A program made the translations under genes and the position numbers. A DNA stretch of 64,000 nucleotides from Gammaproteobacteria bacterium (GTDB lineage Bacteria > Pseudomonadota > Gammaproteobacteria > Steroidobacterales > XN24), in NCBI GenBank assembly GCA_024640085.1, contig JAHEFR010000004.1, positions 1 through 64,000 of the forward strand, read 5' to 3'. Shown one piece after another: positions 56,142 to 64,000 of this stretch. The stretch's first letter is position 1; every line of letters begins with the position of its first letter. The notes below the pieces were generated by a model. It had not been told where the DNA came from. It worked only from the letters and a program-made list of their open reading frames with translations, and ran no database searches.

Positions 56142-58396
56142 CCGGGGGCCTCGACGCCGAGGGTATCGACCTTGCGCCATCCACGGGGCAGAAGCGCCCC
56201 GCGACGTCCCCGGATGCCGATGTATTTCTCCAGGTCCCGTGGTTTCAGGGTCATGGTCCGCTGGCCGCAATGAACCAGGACCGCCGCCTGCGCCGACACC
56301 ACCACGGCGGCCACCATCTTCTCCTCGCCCGCTTTGAGCTTCTTCGGCGGGATACCGATGATCTTGTTGCCCTTGCCGCGGGCGAGTTCCGGGAGTTCCT
56401 CCAGGGGGAAGGCCAGCATCCGTCCTTCGGACGTGGCCGCGACCACCATCGCATCGTCCCCCGAATCGGGCACCGGCGCGGGGATCAGCACCTCGGCTCC
56501 CTTGGGCACCTTCAGGACCGCCTTCCCCGCGCGGTTGCGTGAATAGAGATCTTCCAGCCGTGCGACGAACCCATAGCCGATGTTGGTGGCGAGCAGCACC
56601 TTGTCTTCCGGCCGGCCAGTCACGACTCCGGCGAACCCCGCGCCGTCCGGAGGATTGACCCGTCCCGACAGGGGCTCCCCCTGGCCCCTGGCCGAAGGCA
56701 GGGTGTGGGTCATCACGGTGTAAGCCCGCCCGGTAGTGTCCATGAACACCGCAGGACGATTGCTACGCCCCGGGGCCGCGGCCAGGAACGAGTCTCCCGA
56801 CTTGTAGCTCAATTGCTGCGGATCGATCTCGTGGCCCTTCGCCGCTCTGATCCAGCCGTGCCGCGACAGGACCACAGTCACCGGTTCGCTGGAGATCAGT
56901 GTGGACTCGTCCAGGGCCTGGGCCGCCCGTCGCTGAACGATAGCAGTCCGGCGATCGTCGCCGAAGCGCTCCGCGTCCGTGTTGATCTCGTCGCGGACCA
57001 GCTTCCGCAGGCGGGCCTTGCTGCCCAGAATCCCGGAAAGTGACTTGCGCTTCTTGGCAAGCTCCTCCTGCTCGCCGCGAATCCTTATCTCCTCAAGACG
57101 CGCGAGGTGCCGAAGCTTGAGATCGAGGATGGCGTCGGCCTGTACCTCGGTCAGGCTGAAAGTCTTCATCAGCACCGGTCTTGGAGAGTCCTCGCTGCGG
57201 ATGATCCTGATGACCTCGTCGATGTTCAGATACGCCACCAGGAGGCCATCGAGGATGTGCAGGCGCTTCTCCACCTGTTCGAGCCGGAACTCCAGGCGGC
57301 GGATGACGGTGTCCAGCCGGAACCTGATCCAGTCCTTGAGCAGTCCCGCCAGGTCGTGGACCCGCGGCCGGCCGTCCAGACCGATGACATTCATGTTGAC
57401 GCGCACCGTCCTCTCGAGGTCGGTGGTAGCGAAAAGGTGATTCATCAGCCCCTCGAGATCCACACGATTCGAGCGCGGCACGATCACCAGGCGGGTCGGG
57501 TTCTCATGATCCGACTCGTCGCGCAGGTCCTCGACCATGGGCAGTTTCTTGGCCCGCATCTGCGCGGCGATCTGCTCCAGTATCTTTCCTCCCGACACCT
57601 GGTGGGGCAGCTCCGTAACGACGACCTCTCCAGCCTCGGTCTCCCATCGAGCACGCACCCGGAGCGTGCCGCCACCGGTCTCGTAGATCTGCCTGATATC
57701 CGCTGGCGGACTGACGATCTCCGCACCGCCGGGGAAGTCGGGCCCCTTGATGTGCTCGCAGAGATCGGCGGTCGTCGACTTGGGCGCCTCCAGCAACCTG
57801 ATGCACGCGGCGGCGACCTCGCGGAGATTGTGGGGCGGAACATCGGTGGACATACCCACCGCAATGCCGGACGCACCGTTCAGCAATACGTTGGGCAACC
57901 GCGACGGCAGGCGGATCGGCTCGTCAAGTGTGCCGTCGAAATTGGGCGACCAGTCCACCGTGCCCTGGCCCAGTTCCGAAAGCAGGACCGCCGCATAAGG
58001 GGTCAGTCGAGCTTCTGTATACCGCATGGCCGCGAACGACTTCGGGTCGTCCGCCGATCCCCAGTTACCCTGACCGTCGATCAGCGGATATCGATAGCTG
58101 AAGGACTGGGCCATCAGCACCATGGCCTCGTAGCAGGCGGAGTCGCCGTGGGGATGGTACTTGCCGATGACGTCGCCCACGGTACGAGCCGATTTCTTGT
58201 GCTTGGAGGCAGCCGCCAGACCCAGTTCGCTCATGGCGAAGATGATCCGTCGCTGGACCGGTTTCAGGCCGTCGCCGACGTGGGGCAGGGCCCGGTCCAG
58301 GATCACGTACATGGAATAATCCAGGTACGCCTTCTCGGCGAAGGCCCTGAGCGGCTGTTGCTCTACGCCTTCGAGGTCGAGTTCGAGTGTTTCCAT
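56138..58396 (-). CDS. parC: DNA topoisomerase IV subunit A
   Basis: 752 residues, the length of ParC rather than GyrA. Catalytic Y126 is in MRYTEARL. The quinolone-determining positions S86 and E90 ([10 protein letters not shown]) are wild type. The C-terminal part has a reduced beta-pinwheel without the GyrA box. It decatenates daughter chromosomes with ParE. It is 31 bp downstream of parE and convergent with the FimX-like gene (4-bp overlap). Confidence 0.96.
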   Translation of the reverse strand: METLELDLEGVEQQPLRAFAEKAYLDYSMYVILDRALPHVGDGLKPVQRRIIFAMSELGLAAASKHKKSARTVGDVIGKYHPHGDSACYEAMVLMAQSFSYRYPLIDGQGNWGSADDPKSFAAMRYTEARLTPYAAVLLSELGQGTVDWSPNFDGTLDEPIRLPSRLPNVLLNGASGIAVGMSTDVPPHNLREVAAACIRLLEAPKSTTADLCEHIKGPDFPGGAEIVSPPADIRQIYETGGGTLRVRARWETEAGEVVVTELPHQVSGGKILEQIAAQMRAKKLPMVEDLRDESDHENPTRLVIVPRSNRVDLEGLMNHLFATTDLERTVRVNMNVIGLDGRPRVHDLAGLLKDWIRFRLDTVIRRLEFRLEQVEKRLHILDGLLVAYLNIDEVIRIIRSEDSPRPVLMKTFSLTEVQADAILDLKLRHLARLEEIRIRGEQEELAKKRKSLSGILGSKARLRKLVRDEINTDAERFGDDRRTAIVQRRAAQALDESTLISSEPVTVVLSRHGWIRAAKGHEIDPQQLSYKSGDSFLAAAPGRSNRPAVFMDTTGRAYTVMTHTLPSARGQGEPLSGRVNPPDGAGFAGVVTGRPEDKVLLATNIGYGFVARLEDLYSRNRAGKAVLKVPKGAEVLIPAPVPDSGDDAMVVAATSEGRMLAFPLEELPELARGKGNKIIGIPPKKLKAGEEKMVAAVVVSAQAAVLVHCGQRTMTLKPRDLEKYIGIRGRRGALLPRGWRKVDTLGVEAPG

Positions 58397-58427
58397 CGAT
58401 GATCTCTCGTCGGGCCGGGGCCCGGAA

Positions 58428-60384
<1,957 letters not shown>

Positions 60385-60412
60385 ACAGACTCTACGCGGA
60401 GAAGTCTGCCCC

Positions 60413-61000
60413 TCAGGCCAGATCGGAGGCCAGCGAGTCCCGTACCGCGGGCGCGACCGGCGATACAGATTCCCTGAGGGCCGGATGGTCACTGCCAATC
60501 GAAAGGGCGGCGCCGCTCTTCAGGGCAGTAATCATCCCGTGTGTGAATTCGAAGCGCAGGAAATGGACCGAGGACGTCTTCTCCCCGGTCTCACGCTCCA
60601 GATCCTCGTCCGCGATGGCCATGACCTTGCCGAAGCCTTCGACCTGCATCCATATCCGGTCCTCGACGCCGATCAGGCCGGCCAGGGCCTCGCGCCGCTG
60701 CTCGACGTCCGGGTATTCCAGCATCAGCGTGGCCTTGAGGTTGGTGCCATCGGGGATCAGTGCATTGTAGGCCTGAAGTTCTTCTTCTATGCCCTCGGGC
60801 TCAAAGATCCTTTCGACGCGAAGCATCTCCTGGACCTGGTACTGCATGGTGACGCGGTCCTCGAAATAGAGCGTCGCATGGGACCCCAGGGCCACCCGGC
60901 GATCGCGTTTGTGTTCCATGACCCGGCGTCGGAAATCAGTTCGGATGCGAGCGTATTCCTCGAGGCCGTAGAGATCGTCCCGGGTGAGAACAGCAGGCAT
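60413..61000 (-). CDS. DUF3501 family protein
   Basis: 195 residues, MPAVLTRDDLYGLEEYARIRTDFR at the N-terminus. No transmembrane segment or Cys motif is seen. It matches the DUF3501 family by its VTMQYQVQEMLRVERIFE and DGTNLKATLMLEYPD segments. Its function is unknown. It is the third gene after rubrerythrin and the Fe-S oxidoreductase; this three-gene association recurs in proteobacteria and suggests a shared redox or peroxide-stress role. Confidence 0.85.
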   Translation of the reverse strand: MPAVLTRDDLYGLEEYARIRTDFRRRVMEHKRDRRVALGSHATLYFEDRVTMQYQVQEMLRVERIFEPEGIEEELQAYNALIPDGTNLKATLMLEYPDVEQRREALAGLIGVEDRIWMQVEGFGKVMAIADEDLERETGEKTSSVHFLRFEFTHGMITALKSGAALSIGSDHPALRESVSPVAPAVRDSLASDLA

Positions 61001-61029
61001 AGGTTCGATTCTCCTCTCGCGTTTCCGGT

Positions 61030-62373
61030 CTACACGCCGTAGGCGCGGCGCAGCAGGCTGATTGGGTGTTCGGCATGCATTCCGCCGCCGACGCCGTGGG
61101 CGATCTGGTCCCCCGCCATGGGACAGTCACTGGTGAAATGGTCGCAAGACGCGGCCTTGACCTTGTTGACGACGGGCCGGGCGATCTTTACCGAAGCGTC
61201 GCGGAACTCTTTCTTCACGGCGTAGGTGCCGTCGTGCCCCGAACAGCGCTCGATGGTCTCGACCTCCGTGCCCGGCACGAGTTGCAGGCAATCCCGGGTC
61301 TTGAGCCCAATGTTCTGGACCCGCAGGTGACAGGGCACCTGGTAGGACACCTTGCCGAGTTCCGCCTTGAAATCGGTCCTGAGCCTGCCGTGCTTGTGAC
61401 GCAGCATCAGGTACTCGAAGGGATCGAAAATGGCCCTGGCCACCTTCTTGACCTGTTCGTCGTCGGGGAACATCAATGGCAGTTCCTGCTTGAACATGAG
61501 CACGCAGGAAGGCACCGGTGCGACGATATCCCATCCTTCGTCGACCATCGACGCCATCACCGGCACATTGGCATCCTTGGCCTCCTCCACCATTTCCAGG
61601 TCGCCGAGTTCAAGCTTTGGCATGCCGCAACAACGTTCCGACGACAGGAGCGTTACCGGGATACCGTTGTGCTCCAACACGGCAACCAGGTCCTCGCCGA
61701 CCTCCGGCACGTTTCGGTTGCCATAACAGGTCGTGAACAGCGCCACCCGGCCCCGGGTTGCGCCGGCCGGCTCGGCGACCCCCCTAGACGCGTGTCCGGC
61801 AAGGCGCTTGCGGAGTGATCGACTGTGATAGGTCGGTACCGGGGCATCCCGATGGACCCCCAGGGCCTTCTCGAGGAGACCACGACCCGTCGCGCTCCGG
61901 TTGACCGCATTGACCGCCTGGGAGATGACCGGGATTCCTGCCAACCTGCCGACACCGTCGGTGGCGCTGAGAATCCTGTCCCGGGTACTTGCCCCGTCCT
62001 TCCTGAAACGGACTGCCTTGGCCCGGAGCATCAGGTGCGGGAAATCGATGTTCCACGGATGGGGAGGCACATATGGGCACTTGGACATGTAGCACATGTC
62101 GCACAGGTAACAGTGGTCCACCACGTCCCAGTAGACCTCGCGCGCGACCCCGTCCAGTTCCATGGTGTCCGATTCGTCAATCGCGTCGAACAGCGTCGGG
62201 AAAGAATTGCACAGATTGAAACAACGACGACAGCCATGGCATACGTCAAATACACGCTCCAGTTCCTCGAACAGGGCGGTCTCTTGGTAGAAGGAATCGG
62301 ACTTCCAGTCCAGCGGATGCCGGGTTGGCGCTTCGAGGCTGCCCTCGCGTCCCGCCGGTGTGTCGGCGCTCAT
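61030..62373 (-). CDS. Heterodisulfide-reductase-related Fe-S oxidoreductase (GlpC-like)
   Basis: 447 residues. Two ferredoxin-type clusters lie in the N-terminal part: CHGCRRCFNLC (near residues 45-55) and CYLCDMCYMSKC (near 87-98). Two CCG-type cysteine domains follow: TTCYGN with RCCGMPKL, and VPCHLRVQN with RCSGHDGTY, where one Cys of CCG is Ser. It is soluble, with no membrane anchor seen, unlike GlpC complexes. It probably passes electrons to rubrerythrin or an unknown acceptor. It is 72 bp downstream of rbr. Confidence 0.88.
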   Translation of the reverse strand: MSADTPAGREGSLEAPTRHPLDWKSDSFYQETALFEELERVFDVCHGCRRCFNLCNSFPTLFDAIDESDTMELDGVAREVYWDVVDHCYLCDMCYMSKCPYVPPHPWNIDFPHLMLRAKAVRFRKDGASTRDRILSATDGVGRLAGIPVISQAVNAVNRSATGRGLLEKALGVHRDAPVPTYHSRSLRKRLAGHASRGVAEPAGATRGRVALFTTCYGNRNVPEVGEDLVAVLEHNGIPVTLLSSERCCGMPKLELGDLEMVEEAKDANVPVMASMVDEGWDIVAPVPSCVLMFKQELPLMFPDDEQVKKVARAIFDPFEYLMLRHKHGRLRTDFKAELGKVSYQVPCHLRVQNIGLKTRDCLQLVPGTEVETIERCSGHDGTYAVKKEFRDASVKIARPVVNKVKAASCDHFTSDCPMAGDQIAHGVGGGMHAEHPISLLRRAYGV

Positions 62374-62402
62374 CTTGGACTCCTTGTCATAGCGAAGCGA
62401 CC

Positions 62403-62420
62403 GCCGGCCGCCCGGCCGGC
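62403..62420 (-). repeat. Perfect 8-bp stem hairpin between rbr and the Fe-S gene
   Basis: GCCGGCCG and CGGCCGGC flank CC. It sits in the 72-bp gap of the operon and has no T-run. It may lower expression of the downstream genes relative to rubrerythrin or stabilise the rbr mRNA. Confidence 0.5.
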
Positions 62421-62445
62421 AGTCGTTGCCTGAAGACTTGTTGAC

Positions 62446-62868
62446 CTAGCTGTCGAGAGTGTCCAGCGCCTTCTGGAAACGGTTGGCGTGGCTGCGCTCG
62501 GCCTTCGCCAGCGTCTCGAACCAGTCGGCGATCTCGTCGAAACCCTCATCCCTGGCGCTCTTGGCCATGCCGGGGTACATATCCGTGTACTCGTGGGTCT
62601 CGCCGGCGATAGCGGCCTTCAGATTTTTCGAAGTGCCGCCTATCGGGAGGCCGGTAGCGGGATCTCCCACGGCCTCCAGGTACTCGAGGTGCCCGTGCGC
62701 ATGGCCGGTCTCGCCCTCGGCCGTGGACCGGAATACGGCGGCCACGTCGTTGTATCCCTCCACGTCGGCTTTCGATGCGAAGTACAGATAACGGCGGTTG
62801 GCCTGCGATTCTCCGGCAAATGCATCCTTCAGATTCTGCTCGGTCTTCGAGCCCTTCAGATCAGCCAT
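62446..62868 (-). CDS. rbr: Rubrerythrin without rubredoxin domain
   Basis: 140 residues, a ferritin-like four-helix bundle with diiron ligands in [31 protein letters not shown] and [10 protein letters not shown]. The C-terminal rubredoxin domain of classic rubrerythrin is missing (no CxxC). It must therefore receive electrons from another protein, plausibly the Fe-S oxidoreductase encoded next. It reduces H2O2 in the cytoplasm. A strong AAGGAG precedes the ATG. A promoter with a palindromic operator lies upstream. Confidence 0.93.
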   Translation of the reverse strand: MADLKGSKTEQNLKDAFAGESQANRRYLYFASKADVEGYNDVAAVFRSTAEGETGHAHGHLEYLEAVGDPATGLPIGGTSKNLKAAIAGETHEYTDMYPGMAKSARDEGFDEIADWFETLAKAERSHANRFQKALDTLDS

Positions 62869-62921
62869 GAAATGTCTCCTTCGACTTTGCGCAAGTGCCG
62901 TCCGCAGGGGGTCGGCACAGA

Positions 62922-62940
62922 ATTTAGAGTGGTTCTAAAT
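62922..62940. promoter_or_regulatory. Perfect palindrome operator of the rubrerythrin operon
   Basis: ATTTAGA-GTGGT-TCTAAAT, a 7-5-7 perfect inverted repeat of 19 bp. It lies just downstream of the predicted -10, around the transcription start and 54 bp before the rbr ATG. The position fits a repressor site. Fur/PerR-family proteins bind boxes of this size and AT-rich arm type, but the regulator is inferred; none is in the window. Confidence 0.75.
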
Positions 62941-62950
62941 AGTTACTGGA

Positions 62951-62979
62951 ACTGTAGTATCTGCCTCGGACAGTGTCAA
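62951..62979 (-). promoter_or_regulatory. Sigma-70 promoter of the rubrerythrin operon
   Basis: On the minus strand TTGACA (62974-62979) and TACAGT (62951-62956) are separated by 17 bp. The predicted start near 62944 lies next to the palindrome at 62922-62940. Confidence 0.78.
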
Positions 62980-63062
62980 CAACCCCAAAGTGTAGCAGGG
63001 GAAATTGACCGTTCAGGGACGGCCCGCTAAGGTATCGCCGCTGATCGCAACGGACACTTCAG

Positions 63063-63302
63063 ATGACCGACAAAAACACCCCTCAGCCCGATTTTGAGGC
63101 GGCCCTGGACGAGCTGGAGAAGCTCGTGGCCCGAATGGAGGAAGGGGACCTGTCACTCGAGGACACGCTGAAACAGTTCGAGCGCGGCATCGATCTTACG
63201 CGCCAGTGTCAGAAAGCCCTGGCAGACGCGGAGCAGAAAGTAGATATCCTGGTGGAGAAGGCCGGGCATACGGAGGTCGAGCCGTTCGACACCGATCATT
63301 GA
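63063..63302 (+). CDS. xseB: Exodeoxyribonuclease VII small subunit
   Basis: 79 residues. FEAALDELEKLVARMEEGDLSLEDTL is the XseB signature, with FERGIDLTRQCQKALADAEQKV after it. With XseA it degrades single-stranded DNA to oligonucleotides. It overlaps the ispA start by four bases, the conserved xseB-ispA-dxs order. Confidence 0.95.
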   Translation: MTDKNTPQPDFEAALDELEKLVARMEEGDLSLEDTLKQFERGIDLTRQCQKALADAEQKVDILVEKAGHTEVEPFDTDH

Positions 63303-64000
63303 CCTTCCGATCCCGACTGGCGAAACATCTGGCCCGGGTCGAGGCCGTTTTGGAGACCGTCCTGCCCCCTGAAGGCCGCGCGCCGGAACGGCTGCACGCC
63401 GCCATGCGGTATGCCGTGCTCGGAGGCGGCAAGCGGGTCCGTCCATTGCTCGTCTATCTGGCCGGTGAAGTCCTCGGCGCGCCGCTTGAGCGCCTCGACG
63501 CCCCGGCAGCCGCGGTAGAACTCATCCATGCCTACTCGCTGGTCCACGACGACCTGCCGGCCATGGACGACGACGACCTGCGCCGGGGGCGGCCCACCTG
63601 CCATCGGGCGTTCGGGGAGGCGACCGCGATCCTGGCCGGGGACGCCCTCCAGGTTCTCGCCTTCGAACTCCTGACCACGGACTCGAAGATGGTGTCCGAC
63701 GATCACCAGCGAATGGCGATCGCACGCGAGCTGGCCACCGCGAGCGGCACTGCCGGCATGGCCGGCGGACAGGCCATCGACCTGTCCGCCCAGGGACGCC
63801 AGATGGACGTCGACACCCTCGAAACCATGCACTCCCTCAAGACCGGTGCTCTCATCAGGGCCAGCGTGCTGATGGGTGCCTGGAGCGCGGACAAACCGCC
63901 CCCGGAAGCCGTGTGGGCCCTTTCCGAGTTCGGATCAGCCATCGGCCTCGCGTTTCAGATCCAGGACGACATCCTCGATGTAGAAGGTGACACGGACACC
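63299..64000 (+). CDS. ispA: (2E,6E)-Farnesyl diphosphate synthase, cut by window edge
   Basis: 234 codons are visible from a TTG at 63299 that overlaps the xseB stop by four bases. The first Asp-rich motif DDLPAMD spans 84-90 and the second DDILD is near 222. GGGKRVRPLL and the long-chain-limiting region before the first motif fit short-chain prenyl synthases of the IspA type. It makes FPP from DMAPP/GPP and IPP. dxs probably follows outside the window (inference from the usual operon). Confidence 0.95.
   Translation, partial: MTFRSRLAKHLARVEAVLETVLPPEGRAPERLHAAMRYAVLGGGKRVRPLLVYLAGEVLGAPLERLDAPAAAVELIHAYSLVHDDLPAMDDDDLRRGRPTCHRAFGEATAILAGDALQVLAFELLTTDSKMVSDDHQRMAIARELATASGTAGMAGGQAIDLSAQGRQMDVDTLETMHSLKTGALIRASVLMGAWSADKPPPEAVWALSEFGSAIGLAFQIQDDILDVEGDTDT

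Noticed and set aside
57107-58402. 431-codon plus-strand frame opposite parC
   Set aside because: It is a shadow of a complete parC gene with no domain.

Overview
The window is a high-GC, densely coding chromosomal segment of a gammaproteobacterium. The evidence is the gene orders tig-clpP-clpX-lon-hupB-ppiD (with tRNAs between), prmB-aroC-asd-fimV-truA-accD-folC-SPOR-cvpA-purF, and epmA-efp-epmB, plus FimV, MiaE and a FimX-like protein. The Mrp/Mbh-type antiporter cluster and the rubrerythrin/Fe-S/DUF3501 cluster would fit a free-living, perhaps sulfur-associated member (Chromatiales/Ectothiorhodospiraceae-like). That placement is inference; no rRNA is present. Almost everything is housekeeping. 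I see no prophage, integrase, IS transposase, CRISPR array or recognisable defence island.

Layout. 1-488 (-): the N-terminal part of a nucleotide-sugar dehydrogenase, probably the edge of a surface-polysaccharide locus. 895-8239 (+): a tightly coupled membrane operon mrpE-F-G-(MbhD/E fusion)-mrpB-C-D1-D2-small membrane protein-D3, i.e. a cation/proton antiporter module with three D-type pump subunits and no full-length MrpA. 8296-13320: a COG5553 cupin, dnaQ, rnhA and a methyltransferase on -, then gloB and mltD on +; two copies of a GTCAGAG hairpin repeat lie here. 13321-17427 (-): fabI, a dicarboxylate/amino-acid symporter, ppiD. 17500-25069 (-): tRNA-Asp, tRNA-Val, hupB, lon (sigma-32-like promoter), clpX, clpP, tig and five more tRNAs. 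25230-31658: folD (+), cysS and gltX (-), then cyclophilin, lpxH and an AmrS-type radical SAM enzyme (+).

31741-48797 is one long minus-strand run, in transcription order: prmB, aroC, MFS transporter, asd, fimV, EcfT-like membrane protein, truA, accD, folC, SPOR protein, cvpA, purF, glycerate 2-kinase, a receiver-Ser/Thr-kinase fusion and miaE. 48850-50814 (+): SCO1, the PCuAC copper chaperone and psd. 50790-53965: msrC, epmA and efp on -, epmB on +. 53928-56141 (+): a REC-PAS-GGDEF-EAL protein with degenerate catalytic motifs (FimX-like). 56138-62868 (-): rubrerythrin, Fe-S oxidoreductase and DUF3501 protein behind a promoter with a perfect 7-5-7 palindrome, followed by parE and parC. 63063-64000 (+): xseB and the start of ispA.

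Best leads: (1) the Mrp/Mbh-like cluster with three pump subunits; (2) the palindrome-controlled rubrerythrin operon; (3) the receiver-kinase fusion translationally coupled to the tRNA hydroxylase MiaE; (4) the FimX-like protein, which lacks an obvious canonical start outside epmB; (5) the dispersed hairpin repeat that supplies the stop codons of two genes. No clearly undescribed multi-gene system can be asserted from sequence alone.
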